Source: Phil1 sp040767925
GTDB taxonomy: Bacteria; Bacillota; Clostridia; Christensenellales; CAG-138
Reading direction: 5' to 3'
Length of the DNA stretch: 64,000 nucleotides
Assembly (NCBI GenBank): GCA_040767925.1
Contig: JAXGNN010000001.1
Coordinates: forward strand, 992,001 to 1,056,000
Below the pieces are notes generated by a model. The model did no database searches. It saw only the letters and a list, made by a program, of their open reading frames with translations, and was not told where the DNA came from. This document shows, piece after piece, positions 18,042-26,399 of this stretch. The translations under genes and the position numbers were made by a program. The number at the start of each line of letters is the position of its first letter. Within the stretch, counting starts at the first letter, position 1.

Positions 18042-19565
18042 TCAGGTAAGCTCCGGACAGACGCCGCGCGCCGCCCGATTCACCGCGCCCGATTTGACGA
18101 GCCTTTCCGCCGCCTCAAGGTACGGATACAGTATAACATCCTCCCGCACGGAGGGAACAGACTCTCTTACCACATCGTACACCGCGCGCGTGGCGGGCGC
18201 GAGGTTTTTTTCGCCGCGAAGGGATATGCCCTGGCAGGCGCACAGGAGCTCGATCGCGAGCACCTTCCCCGCATTGTCGAGCATCATGGCGGCCTTCCTC
18301 GCTGCGGTGGTGCCCATGCTCACATGGTCCTCCTGGTTCGCGGAGGAGGGGATGGAATCGACGCTCGCCGGGTGCGCGAGCACCTTGTTTTCGCTCACCA
18401 TGCTCGCCGCCGCGTACTGCGCGATCATGAAGCCGGAGTTGAGCCCGCCGCGCTCCGTGAGAAACGCAGGCAGGCCGTTCGAGAGCGCGGGATTCACGAG
18501 GCGCTCCGTGCGCCGCTCGCTGATGTCTGCGATTTCGCTTACGGCGATGCCGAGAAAGTCGAAGGCGAGCGCCATGGGCTCCCCGTGGAAGTTGCCGCCG
18601 GAGATAGCCTCGCCGTCCTCGGGGAAGACGAGCGGGTTGTCGGTGACGGAGTTCATCTCGCGCGCGACGGCCGCGAGCACGTAATCGACCGCGTCCCGGC
18701 AGGCGCCGTGCACCTGCGGCGCGCAGCGCAGGGAATACGCGTCCTGCACGCGTCCGGGCTGCGTTTCGCGCGCAAGGCCGCTGCCTTCAAGCAGGAGCAG
18801 CAGGTTCCGCGCCGAGATCCCCTGCCCCGCGTGCGGGCGCAGCGCGTGCACGCGCGGGTCGAACGCCTTCGTGATGCCAAGCAGCGCCTCGGCGCTAAGA
18901 GCGCAGGCGATATCCGCCGCGAGGCAGAGCGCATGGGCGTCATAGGCCGCGATGCAGCCGATTGCCGTCATCACCTGCGTGCCGTTGATGAGCGCGAGCC
19001 CTTCCTTGGCGGCAAGCGTCACCGGCGCGACGCCCGCGCGCCGCAGGGCTTCCGCGCCGGGGAGCCGTTCGCCGCGATAAAAAGCCTCCCCCTCGCCCGT
19101 CAGAACGAGCGCCATGTGCGCGAGCGGCGCGAGGTCCCCGCTCGCCCCGAGGCTGCCCTTTTCCGGGATCACGGGATGCACGCCTTCGTTGAGCAGCTCG
19201 AGGAGGGTTTCCACGGTGCTCCGCCGGATGCCGGAGTTGCCGCGGCAAAGCGCGTTGGCCCGAAGCAGCATCACCGCGCGCACGGCCTCCTCGGGGAGAG
19301 GCTCCCCCATGCCGCACGCGTGGGATTTGACGAGGTTGCGCTGGAGGGCCGCAGCGTCCTCACGCGAAATGTAGGTGTCGGAAAACTTGCCAAACCCCGT
19401 CGTGAGGCCGTAGACCGCCGCCCCCTCGTCGAGCTTTCGTTCGACGTAGGCGCGCGCGCGGTCCATCGCGGGGTATGCCTCTTTTGAAATGCAAACGCGC
19501 TCGTTTTGCCGCGCGACGCGGACTGCCTGTTCTATGGTGAGGGATTGCCCGTCAAGCTCGATCAT
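18042..19565 (-). CDS. hutH: Histidine ammonia-lyase
   Basis: 507 residues. The catalytic methylidene-imidazolone forms from Ala-Ser-Gly at residues 141-143 (GSLGASGDLAPLAH). Other family motifs are YGLTTGFGKFSDT near residue 52 and SSANQEDHVSMG. It removes ammonia from histidine to give urocanate and commits histidine to degradation. First gene of the operon hutH-hutU-ftcD-hutI-fchA-folD, driven by the promoter at 19601-19629. AAAGGGG lies upstream of the ATG. Confidence 0.97.
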   Translation of the reverse strand: MIELDGQSLTIEQAVRVARQNERVCISKEAYPAMDRARAYVERKLDEGAAVYGLTTGFGKFSDTYISREDAAALQRNLVKSHACGMGEPLPEEAVRAVMLLRANALCRGNSGIRRSTVETLLELLNEGVHPVIPEKGSLGASGDLAPLAHMALVLTGEGEAFYRGERLPGAEALRRAGVAPVTLAAKEGLALINGTQVMTAIGCIAAYDAHALCLAADIACALSAEALLGITKAFDPRVHALRPHAGQGISARNLLLLLEGSGLARETQPGRVQDAYSLRCAPQVHGACRDAVDYVLAAVAREMNSVTDNPLVFPEDGEAISGGNFHGEPMALAFDFLGIAVSEIADISERRTERLVNPALSNGLPAFLTERGGLNSGFMIAQYAAASMVSENKVLAHPASVDSIPSSANQEDHVSMGTTAARKAAMMLDNAGKVLAIELLCACQGISLRGEKNLAPATRAVYDVVRESVPSVREDVILYPYLEAAERLVKSGAVNRAARGVCPELT

Positions 19566-19600
19566 CGAATCGCCCCTTTATAAGAATTGGTACACCTTAA

Positions 19601-19629
19601 ATTATAGTATTCGCGGCCCTTAAAATCAA
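19601..19629 (-). promoter_or_regulatory. Promoter of the hut operon
   Basis: TTGATT (19629-19624), 17-bp spacer, perfect TATAAT (19606-19601) on the minus strand, about 30 nt before the hutH site. It is back to back with the regulator's promoter. Confidence 0.8.
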
Positions 19630-19654
19630 TTTCGCGAAAAAAAGATGGACCAAT

Positions 19655-19669
19655 CGCGTTTTTAACGCG
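19655..19669. promoter_or_regulatory. Inverted repeat between hut and gntR promoters
   Basis: CGCGTT, TTT, AACGCG: a perfect 6-bp-arm repeat lying between the divergent promoters, a natural position for an operator bound by the GntR protein. A short ACCAAT motif occurs on both strands nearby (19588-19594 and 19648-19654). The operator role is inference. Confidence 0.4.
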
Positions 19670-19675
19670 CCGGGC

Positions 19676-19703
19676 TTGCCGTTTTCCCCGCGGCAGGTAT
19701 AAT
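19676..19703 (+). promoter_or_regulatory. Promoter of the GntR regulator gene
   Basis: TTGCCG (19676-19681), 16-bp spacer, perfect TATAAT (19698-19703). The leader is about 30 nt. Confidence 0.7.
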
Positions 19704-19736
19704 ATTGCTATACCACTTGAAGCGAAAGGTCAAACG

Positions 19737-20726
19737 ATGATCACCCTCGATTACAATTCCACAGCGCCCGTGTACCGCCAGATCGCCGAGCAGCTCATGC
19801 AAAGGATCAAGTCCGGCGCGTTGCGCCCCGGCGACAGGCTGCCCACGGAGCGCGAGCTCGCCAAAACGCTCGGCATCGCGCGGGGGACGGTCAAGCGCGC
19901 CTACCGCGCGCTCTCGGACAACAACATCATCGAGGTCATCCACGGCAGCGGCAGCTACGTCTACAGCGAGCGGGAGCCCGCCGACCTCGGGCGGCGGCGG
20001 CAGGCCGCGGAGCTCATCGAGAAGGATTACGACACCCTCGCCTCCTGGGGCATGACGCATACGGAGATCAACACGCTTCTGCACATCACGCTCGCCAAAA
20101 AGGCGCCGCCCGCAGCCTACGCGCGCGTGGCGGTCGTGGACTGCAACCCGGAGTCCCTCGCCATTTTCAAGCGGCAGCTCAACTACATCCCCGGCGTCGC
20201 GATCTCGGTCTTCCTCGTGGACACCATCATCATGGACGACCGTCCCCTAGAGCTGCTGCACGATTTCGACCTCGTGCTCACGACCGCCACGCACCATGAG
20301 GCGCTCTGCCGCGCTTTGGGCGGGAGCGAAAAGCTCCTCGCCGCGGACGTATCCCCGAGCCGCCACACGATCGTTTCCATCTGCACGCTGCCGCAAAACA
20401 CGCAGCTTGGCGTCGTCTGCCGCAGCAACAAGTTCGCGAACCTCGTCATCGAGCAGATCGGCATCTACGCGGGCGGCGGGAGGAACATCCCGGCCTGCTT
20501 TGAAACCGACCTCAAGGCCGTCAGGCGCTTCGTTAAAAAGTTCGGCGCCATCGTCGCCGCGCCGGACTGCGCCTTCCTCGACCCCGGCGTATCCGGCGCG
20601 CTCCTGGACGAATACGCCGCCGCGGGCGGAACCGTGATCCCCTTCGATTACCTCATCGACCGCGGCTCGCTCATCCACATCGAGGAGCGCATAGACGACG
20701 TGATAAGGCGCCGCTGGGCGGAATGA
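19737..20726 (+). CDS. GntR-family regulator, probable hut regulator
   Basis: 329 residues. The N-terminal winged helix (1-75: PVYRQIAEQLMQRI, LPTERELAKTLGIARGTV) matches the GntR family. The C-terminal part of about 240 residues is not the usual UTRA, FadR-like or aminotransferase domain; short strands such as VAVVDCNPESLA and DLVLTTATHHEAL suggest an alpha/beta response-regulator- or periplasmic-binding-like fold. It is divergent from hutH with back-to-back promoters, so control of histidine degradation (ligand histidine or urocanate) is likely but inferred. Confidence 0.8.
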   Translation: MITLDYNSTAPVYRQIAEQLMQRIKSGALRPGDRLPTERELAKTLGIARGTVKRAYRALSDNNIIEVIHGSGSYVYSEREPADLGRRRQAAELIEKDYDTLASWGMTHTEINTLLHITLAKKAPPAAYARVAVVDCNPESLAIFKRQLNYIPGVAISVFLVDTIIMDDRPLELLHDFDLVLTTATHHEALCRALGGSEKLLAADVSPSRHTIVSICTLPQNTQLGVVCRSNKFANLVIEQIGIYAGGGRNIPACFETDLKAVRRFVKKFGAIVAAPDCAFLDPGVSGALLDEYAAAGGTVIPFDYLIDRGSLIHIEERIDDVIRRRWAE

Positions 20727-20767
20727 CCAAAGCGCCTTTTGCGATAGAAACACTGCGGAGGTATCTT

Positions 20768-21181
20768 ATGAAAAAGCTTCTCACGGAGTTCCGGGATTTC
20801 ATCAACCGCGGCAACGTCGTGGACCTCGCCGTCGGCGTGATGATCGGCGGGGCGTTCAGCGCCATCGTCAATTCGCTCGTCACCGACATCATCTCGCCCA
20901 TACTCGGCCTGTTCGGCGATTTGAACCTCGCCGACCTCGCGCTGACCATCGGCGGCGTGACGCTGGGCTACGGCGCGTTCCTCACGGCCGTCATCAATTT
21001 CCTCATCATCGCATTCGTGCTGCTGTTGATCGTGAAGCTCATCACAAAGGCGGGCTCCCTCGTCAAAAAGAAGAAGGAAGAGGCCCCCGCGGCGCCCGCG
21101 ACGAAGCAGTGCCCCTATTGCCGGAGCGAAATCGCCCTCAGCGCCACGCGCTGCCCGCACTGCACGAGCCAGCTCGAATAA
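20768..21181 (+). CDS. mscL: Large-conductance mechanosensitive channel with zinc ribbon
   Basis: 137 residues from the ATG with GGAGG 6 nt before it; an in-frame start at 20723 lacks a site. The MscL N-terminal helix FRDFINRGNVVDLAVGVMIG and two membrane helices are followed by a lysine-rich linker and a C-terminal zinc ribbon (CPYC...CPHC, about residues 115-135). It opens at high membrane tension to release solutes during hypo-osmotic shock. The zinc ribbon occurs in other clostridial MscL proteins; its role is unknown. Confidence 0.95.
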   Translation: MKKLLTEFRDFINRGNVVDLAVGVMIGGAFSAIVNSLVTDIISPILGLFGDLNLADLALTIGGVTLGYGAFLTAVINFLIIAFVLLLIVKLITKAGSLVKKKKEEAPAAPATKQCPYCRSEIALSATRCPHCTSQLE

Positions 21182-21192
21182 CTTTCGGCTTT

Positions 21193-22497
21193 TCAGCGCC
21201 GGACGGCGTCGACCACGCTTTGGAAGGGCATGGTTTCCCCGTTGTAGAGCGCGGTGCCGCGAAAAGCGTAGCAGGGCAGGTAAACGCCGCGCATCTCGTG
21301 AAACACGAGCTCCACGGACGTGATCTCAATCTCTGTATAATAGAACGACAGCCAGTCGCGGCCCCGCGCGGCTTTGAGCGCGTCCTGTGCGCGGATGGTT
21401 TCGGCAAACCCCGCGGGGTCCGCAAGGGCGACCGAGCTGCTGACATACAGCTCCCCCGCGCCGTACGCAAAATACAATTCCCCGGACGCGAGGCCGTCCT
21501 CCATAGCCGCGTCCGCAGTGGCGACGAGGCCGCGCTCCTCCTCGCGAACCTCGCGCAGGGCGAGCGTCACGCCCGCGGGCGCGAGCTGCGGTAAGAGGCT
21601 TTCCACCCACGAGCCGAAGCCTTCCGCATCTGAAGGATACGCCCCTTCCCCTGCTGTGATGGAGAGGTGATAGCGCCCGTTGCCGTAGACGGTCAGGCGG
21701 TACGATCCGTCCTCCGCCACTACGGAGAGCGCCGTGCCGCCGAACGCCCCGATCGTATCCCGCTTCTCCCGCCTCGCCCCTTCGGGCGCGGGAAAGGCGG
21801 CAAGAAGCCTGTTCGCAGTTTCCTCCTCAATGCCGATCCGCTCCCGGTAGACCGGCGCCGCCCCGACATCCGCGCCGCTTAAATCGCATCGGATCGGCGC
21901 GTATGCCGGAACGGAGCCCGATACGAAGCGGAAAAGACCGTACGGCTTGTGCGCGTCAATGAAATCGAGCGCGAAGGGCGCGCCGAAAATGAGCAGGAGG
22001 GCGAGCGCCGCCGCGACGGCGGAGAGGGGCTTCGCCTTTTTATCGCTTCTAGAGAGCACCTCCCAAAACGCGAAGCGGCAAAAGAGCGCCCGCGCGAGCG
22101 CGTAGAGCGCGTAACCCGCGACGCCGCCGGCGAAGTTGGCGATCACATCGGTTATGTCGGCCGACCGGCCGATGAAATACTGGATGGTTTCCGCCGCGAG
22201 CGTGACGGAAAGCGCGATGAGCGCGCTCCGCCAGAGAGCGCCCGCGCGGCGCGGGAAAAGCAGGGGCAGGAGAAAGCCCAGCGGCACGAAGAGCAGTATG
22301 TTGAGCATGAACTGAGAGCCGGCGAGGCCGTCGCCCGAAAGGTACGCCGCGGCGATGCCCGAAAGTAGGCTGAGGTTCAGCGAACGCCAGCCGCTGTCGT
22401 ACCCGATCGCCGTGCTCCAGAAAAAGAGCACGTAGGCGAGCGCGAGCGCGTAAAGCGCCGCGGCGAGAATCAAAAGGGCGCGCAAGATTTTCCTCAT
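21193..22497 (-). CDS. VanZ-like membrane protein with large C-terminal domain
   Basis: 434 residues from the ATG at 22497. The N-terminal VanZ-like domain has about five membrane segments (1-165), including NILLFVPLGFLLPLLF and SADITDVIANFAGG. A soluble extracytoplasmic part of about 265 residues follows, without a motif I recognise. VanZ itself gives low-level teicoplanin resistance; most family members have no known role. No Shine-Dalgarno sequence precedes the ATG, and a TATATT -10 lies exactly 6 nt upstream, so the mRNA may be leaderless. A TTG at 22515 is an alternative start. Convergent with mscL. Confidence 0.75.
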   Translation of the reverse strand: MRKILRALLILAAALYALALAYVLFFWSTAIGYDSGWRSLNLSLLSGIAAAYLSGDGLAGSQFMLNILLFVPLGFLLPLLFPRRAGALWRSALIALSVTLAAETIQYFIGRSADITDVIANFAGGVAGYALYALARALFCRFAFWEVLSRSDKKAKPLSAVAAALALLLIFGAPFALDFIDAHKPYGLFRFVSGSVPAYAPIRCDLSGADVGAAPVYRERIGIEEETANRLLAAFPAPEGARREKRDTIGAFGGTALSVVAEDGSYRLTVYGNGRYHLSITAGEGAYPSDAEGFGSWVESLLPQLAPAGVTLALREVREEERGLVATADAAMEDGLASGELYFAYGAGELYVSSSVALADPAGFAETIRAQDALKAARGRDWLSFYYTEIEITSVELVFHEMRGVYLPCYAFRGTALYNGETMPFQSVVDAVRR

Positions 22498-22580
22498 GAG
22501 GAAAATATAACACAAACCCGCCCCGATTGCCTAAAGCGGGCGGGCGTGTTCATGCAATGTTTACTTCCGCTGCGAACCTC

Positions 22581-23006
22581 TTAGGTGTTCGCGGGAGCCT
22601 CGTACGGGACGATGGAACCGTCCGCCTTCACGTAGATCTTCTCATCGCTCGCGCCTTCCAGGGTGAGAAGGTACATCTGCGCGTCCATGTAGGTCGCGTA
22701 AGACGCCGACTTGATGGTCGCGCCCGGATACTTTTCGGTTACGGCCGAGGTGACGGTGCTGGGAAGCGCGTTCACCTCCACGGATTCGCCTTCCTTGAAG
22801 CCCTCGATCGAGTCTCCGCCGGTGGTGGCGGGCGATCCGGGCGCGCTGGGAGAGGGGCTCATCGGCGCGTTTGTCGCGCCGCCGATGGGCGAACCCGAAG
22901 GTTTCACCGTGAGCTTCGGCGAGGGCGACGCGACGTTGCCGTTTCTGCAGGCCGTCAAAGTCAGGATGAGGAGCGCCACGCACAGCATAGCAAGGGTTTT
23001 CTTCAT
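22581..23006 (-). CDS. Small lipoprotein with PepSY-like domain
   Basis: 141 residues. Signal peptide with lipobox LTLTAC (lipidated Cys near residue 20), then a Ser/Pro/Gly-rich low-complexity linker (about 27-68). A compact C-terminal domain (VTEKYPGATIKSASYATYMD, then YLLTLEG and IYVKADGSIV) resembles PepSY-like beta-lactamase-inhibitor-type modules. It would sit on the outer face of the membrane. Function unknown. AGGAGGCTAG precedes the start. Monocistronic. Confidence 0.7.
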   Translation of the reverse strand: MKKTLAMLCVALLILTLTACRNGNVASPSPKLTVKPSGSPIGGATNAPMSPSPSAPGSPATTGGDSIEGFKEGESVEVNALPSTVTSAVTEKYPGATIKSASYATYMDAQMYLLTLEGASDEKIYVKADGSIVPYEAPANT

Positions 23007-23106
23007 ATCTAGCCTCCTTAAGGATGTGTCGGCATGGCCGACGCTTTGAACGTAGTTTTAACTTCGAGGAGGCTGTTTATACCTATGCGGCCGTTCGCGG
23101 TTCAAA

Positions 23107-24288
23107 TCATGAGTAGAGAGTCGTTAAAAACCAGATCACGGCGATGGACACCAACGTTATTGTGCTCAGAATGATCAACATGATAAACAGTTTTTTATTT
23201 TCCGCATTCAACCGGTGCACATATTTTTTTTTGAGGGAAGTGGCAAGCTCCGCGTCGCCCGCCTGTATCTTTCTGATGCGGTTTTCGCGCGGGGATTCCG
23301 AGGTGGAGGACACCGCATCCCCCATCGAGCCGCGCTCCCAGGGCATGACCTCCTCCGAGACGCCGCGCGCGCCGGGGTCGATGCAGCGCAGCAGGGACGC
23401 CTTCATGTCCGCGGCGGAGGAATACCGCTCCTGCGGCTTGAAGGCGCACGCGCGCCCGATCACGGCCGAGAGCGCCTCGTCCGCGTACGCGGGATGCGGA
23501 AGCTCCTTCCCCGCGAGCCGCTTGGCGAGCGCAAGCTCGGTATCCTGATAGCCGATGTCCCCCTCGGGCGGCAGGAAGGGCGCGCGGTTGCCGTTGAGGA
23601 GCCTGTGCATCACGAGGCCGAGAGAATAAACGTCCGCCGTCACGCCGGCGACCTCGCCCCGGTATACCTCGGGCGCCATATAGGCGTATGTCCCCTTCTT
23701 GCTCATGACCATGCTGGTCTTCTCGAGCTGGCGCGCCACGCCGAAATCGCCCAGCTTATAGGCGCCGTCCCGCCCGACGAGTATGTTGGCGGGCTTTACG
23801 TCCCGGTGGACGATGCGCTCCCGTTCGAGCGCCTCGAGCGCGGTTGAGATGTCTATCCCTAAACGGCAGACCTCCGCCTGCGAGAGGGGGTTTTTCGAAG
23901 CGTGCTCGGTCAGGGGCTCCAGGAGCTCCATGCGGATGAATATGTCGTAGCCGGGCATGTCCTTTTTTTCGATGACGGCGTGATCCTCGTAGGACACGAT
24001 GTTGGCGCAGCCGCGCAGCCTGTACATGAAGCGGATCTCGGCGAGCAGGTCCTCCTTGAGCCTCGCGTAATAGTTGCGCGCGCCCTCGAGGTCCGCCACG
24101 GCGCCCTCGATGACGAGGGCCCTGATTTCGCTTTCGTCCGCGGGGATGCTCACGTGCTTCACGGCGGAGCGGAAGTCCGGCGCGTCCGCGCGGCTGGCGA
24201 GGTAAACGCCGCCGTAGCTGCCCCGGCCGAGCTGCTTTTCGATTTTCCAGTTGCCCCAGAGGGGTTCAAAGTCGTGTATGGAAGCCAT
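23107..24288 (-). CDS. Membrane-anchored Hanks-type Ser/Thr kinase, no PASTA domains
   Basis: 393 residues. The kinase domain spans about 12-290 with glycine loop LGRGSYGGVYLA, the ATP-binding Lys in SAVKHV, the catalytic loop VHRDVKPANILVG, the DFGVA motif and the YMAPEVYRGEV activation segment. A basic linker is followed by one C-terminal membrane helix (about 368-392), with almost nothing outside the cell. Unlike PrkC it has no PASTA repeats, and no PP2C phosphatase is adjacent. All catalytic residues are present. Start has GGAGAAGCGC before ATG. Targets unknown. Confidence 0.9.
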   Translation of the reverse strand: MASIHDFEPLWGNWKIEKQLGRGSYGGVYLASRADAPDFRSAVKHVSIPADESEIRALVIEGAVADLEGARNYYARLKEDLLAEIRFMYRLRGCANIVSYEDHAVIEKKDMPGYDIFIRMELLEPLTEHASKNPLSQAEVCRLGIDISTALEALERERIVHRDVKPANILVGRDGAYKLGDFGVARQLEKTSMVMSKKGTYAYMAPEVYRGEVAGVTADVYSLGLVMHRLLNGNRAPFLPPEGDIGYQDTELALAKRLAGKELPHPAYADEALSAVIGRACAFKPQERYSSAADMKASLLRCIDPGARGVSEEVMPWERGSMGDAVSSTSESPRENRIRKIQAGDAELATSLKKKYVHRLNAENKKLFIMLIILSTITLVSIAVIWFLTTLYS

Positions 24289-24320
24289 GCGCTTCTCCGA
24301 TCTCAGGGGATTGCGCCTTT

Positions 24321-24349
24321 ATTCTAACATAGATGGCACCCGTTCACAA
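24321..24349 (-). promoter_or_regulatory. Promoter of the Ser/Thr kinase gene
   Basis: TTGTGA (24349-24344), 17-bp spacer, TAGAAT (24326-24321) on the minus strand. Confidence 0.7.
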
Positions 24350-24378
24350 CCGCGCGCCGAAACGCGTCGAATCGGGGC

Positions 24379-24407
24379 TTGAACGGGAGCGCCGCGCGGG
24401 GTATCAT
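24379..24407 (+). promoter_or_regulatory. Promoter giving an apparently leaderless mRNA
   Basis: TTGAAC (24379-24384), 17-bp spacer, TATCAT (24402-24407), then six bases and the ATG at 24414. The expected transcription start coincides with the A of the ATG. Confidence 0.7.
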
Positions 24408-24413
24408 ATTCGC

Positions 24414-25508
24414 ATGGATTACGTATGCACCCTCTGCGGCACACGGGAGAATGCCGCGACCCTCTGCGCCTGCTGCGCCTGCGGCGGCCTTTGGAGGCTC
24501 GATTACGCCCCGCCCGCGTTCGGCCCGGGGCTCCTCGACCGCTCGGCGCACGGCGTCTTCCGCTACCGGGCGTTCATGCCCCTTATGGGGGACGCCTGGC
24601 GGGAGGTGACGCTCGGCGAGGGGAATACGCCCGTCGTCCGCCTCCATTCGGGCGCGCTGATGAAGCTCGACTTCCTCATGCCCACCCTCTCCTTCAAGGA
24701 CAGGGGCGCCGCCGTGCTCGTCGCGCGCATGAAGGCCCTCGGGGTAACGCGCGCCGTCATGGATTCGAGCGGCAACGCCGGCAACGCCGTCGCCGCATAC
24801 TGCGCGCGCGCCAACATCGCGTGCGACATCTACGTGCCCGAGGGCACCTCGAAAAACAAGATCAACATGATCCGCGCGCACGGGGCGAACTGCGTCGAAA
24901 TCCCCGGCGGCAGGGACCGCTGCGCCGAAGCCTGCCGCGCGCGCGTCGAACAAGAGGGCGTCTTCTACGCGAGCCACGTCTACAACCCCTTCTTCTACGA
25001 GGGCACGAAAACCTATATCTACGAGATCTACGAGGAGCTGGGCCGGATCCCGGAAACCCTGTTCATCCCCCTGGGCAACGGCACGCTCCTCTACGGGGCG
25101 CTCCTCGGGCTCGGGCACCTCATGGCTTCGGGCCTTATCCAAAAAATGCCGCACATCGTCGCCGTGCAGAGCGAGCTGTGCGCGCCCATCCATGAAGCGT
25201 TTATAAAGGGCCTCCCGGCGCCGGCGCCCGTCGCGGCGGGGGCGACGCTCGCCGAGGGCATCGCCATCGGCGAGCCCACGCGGGGCGCGGAACTCCTGCG
25301 CCTTATCCGGCAATGCGGGGCGGAGGTCGTCCTCGCGCCGGAAGAAGGCATCGACGCGGCGCGGCGGGCGCTCGCGCACGAGGGCGTCTTCGTGGAGCAC
25401 ACGAGCGCCGCGACCTACGCGGCGTATCTCGCGTATGCCCGCGCGCGCGGCGATCTATCCGACTGCCTCATCCCCGCGTGCGGCGCGGGCCTTAAGAGCG
25501 AACATTGA
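24414..25508 (+). CDS. Threonine-synthase-like PLP enzyme with N-terminal zinc ribbon
   Basis: 364 residues. An N-terminal cysteine cluster (CTLC, then CACCACGG) forms a rubredoxin-like zinc ribbon. The fold-type II PLP domain has the cofactor Lys95 in LSFKDRGAA, the substrate/phosphate loop MDSSGNAGNAVAAYC and the glycine-rich FIPLGNGTLLYGAL. This layout matches threonine synthase (O-phosphohomoserine to threonine) and related threonine-synthase-like enzymes; no other threonine gene is nearby, so the substrate is not certain. No Shine-Dalgarno precedes the ATG; see the leaderless promoter. Confidence 0.82.
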   Translation: MDYVCTLCGTRENAATLCACCACGGLWRLDYAPPAFGPGLLDRSAHGVFRYRAFMPLMGDAWREVTLGEGNTPVVRLHSGALMKLDFLMPTLSFKDRGAAVLVARMKALGVTRAVMDSSGNAGNAVAAYCARANIACDIYVPEGTSKNKINMIRAHGANCVEIPGGRDRCAEACRARVEQEGVFYASHVYNPFFYEGTKTYIYEIYEELGRIPETLFIPLGNGTLLYGALLGLGHLMASGLIQKMPHIVAVQSELCAPIHEAFIKGLPAPAPVAAGATLAEGIAIGEPTRGAELLRLIRQCGAEVVLAPEEGIDAARRALAHEGVFVEHTSAATYAAYLAYARARGDLSDCLIPACGAGLKSEH

Positions 25509-25524
25509 AAGGATGAGCGATCAA

Positions 25525-26172
25525 ATGAACATCAGCGTTGCCGGAATCGCGAAGAAGGGCCTGCCCGCGGGCTTCCTGTACGCGGACGAGGTCGTGGAGG
25601 ACGCGATCATCGACGCGAAGTACGCCGGCACGGACAACTTTCTGGGCGTGCCCGTGGACGGGTATTTCAAACCGCTTGTGGTCGTGACGCGGGAAATCGC
25701 CGATCCGCTCGTTTGCGCGGCGGACGAACTTCGCGCGCGGGGATACCTCGTGAAGCTGTACGACTCCTACCGCCCGCAGCGCGCGGTGGACCACTTCGTG
25801 CGCTGGGCCGCGGACGCCGACGACTGCAGGCGAAAGCCCGTGCACTATCCCGGCGTGCCCGAGAAGCGCATGATGTTCGAGTTGGGCTACATCGCCCGGC
25901 GCTCGGGCCACACGCGCGGCTGCGCCGTCGATTTGACGCTCGTGGATATGGTTACGCACCAGGAGCTCGACATGGGCAGCATATTCGACTTCATGGACCC
26001 GCGCTCCCATCCGGACGCCGAGGGCCTCTCCCCCCTGCAACGGGAAAACCGCGCGCTCCTCTCGGGGGTCATGCTCCCGCTCGGCTTCCGCGCGAACCCC
26101 TGCGAATGGTGGCATTTCAGCCTTCGAAACGAACCTTATCCGGATACGTATTTCGATTTTCCGATCGAGTAG
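25525..26172 (+). CDS. D-alanyl-D-alanine dipeptidase, VanX/Ddp family
   Basis: 215 residues from the ATG at 25525; the nearer ATG at 25513 abuts the GAAAGG site directly and is less likely. Family M15D motifs are SYRPQRAVDHF, the zinc motif SGHTRGCAVDLTL, and EWWHFSLR near the C-terminus with the catalytic Glu and third zinc-ligand His. It cleaves D-Ala-D-Ala, either for cell-wall recycling or, in Van clusters, glycopeptide resistance. No vanA, vanH or VanRS genes are adjacent, so recycling or nutrition is more likely. It follows the PLP enzyme after 16 nt, and a strong terminator closes the unit. Confidence 0.88.
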   Translation: MNISVAGIAKKGLPAGFLYADEVVEDAIIDAKYAGTDNFLGVPVDGYFKPLVVVTREIADPLVCAADELRARGYLVKLYDSYRPQRAVDHFVRWAADADDCRRKPVHYPGVPEKRMMFELGYIARRSGHTRGCAVDLTLVDMVTHQELDMGSIFDFMDPRSHPDAEGLSPLQRENRALLSGVMLPLGFRANPCEWWHFSLRNEPYPDTYFDFPIE

Positions 26173-26175
26173 AAC

Positions 26176-26201
26176 AAAAAAGCGGCCGCGGCCGCTTTTT
26201 T
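26176..26201 (+). terminator. Perfectly palindromic terminator after the vanX-like gene
   Basis: Six A, a 14-nt self-complementary GC core (GCGGCCGCGGCCGC), six T. Being symmetric, it can act on both strands. Confidence 0.88.
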
Positions 26202-26399
26202 AGACTGATCGTTTTTTGCCGAGGGCTTTTGCCAAAGGGATTATCCCCATGAAGTCCCAATGACCGGATACGCACTAATTCAGGGCGCCCGCGCATTTGG
26301 GTTCCAAGGGCCTTTGGCCCTTAGCCGGGGTTTGGGGACGGAGTCCCCGACGTTCCCGTGCTTTTCGGTCCCGAAAACAGCCGCTTGGCCGCTTTTCGA
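26202..26399. other. Intergenic region with three tandem hairpins
   Basis: No gene seen. Three hairpins in a row: AAGGGCC/GGCCCTT (26306-26322), GGGGAC/GTCCCC (26334-26348) and TTTTCGG/CCGAAAA (26362-26377). The last, with an A-rich side, could terminate fbp on the minus strand. The set resembles intergenic palindromic repeats seen in clostridial genomes. Confidence 0.5.

Noticed and set aside
25506..26172. Vancomycin-resistance cluster (vanX plus VanZ-like gene)
   Set aside because: The two genes are 3 kb apart with unrelated genes between them, and no vanH, vanA-type ligase or VanRS is visible.
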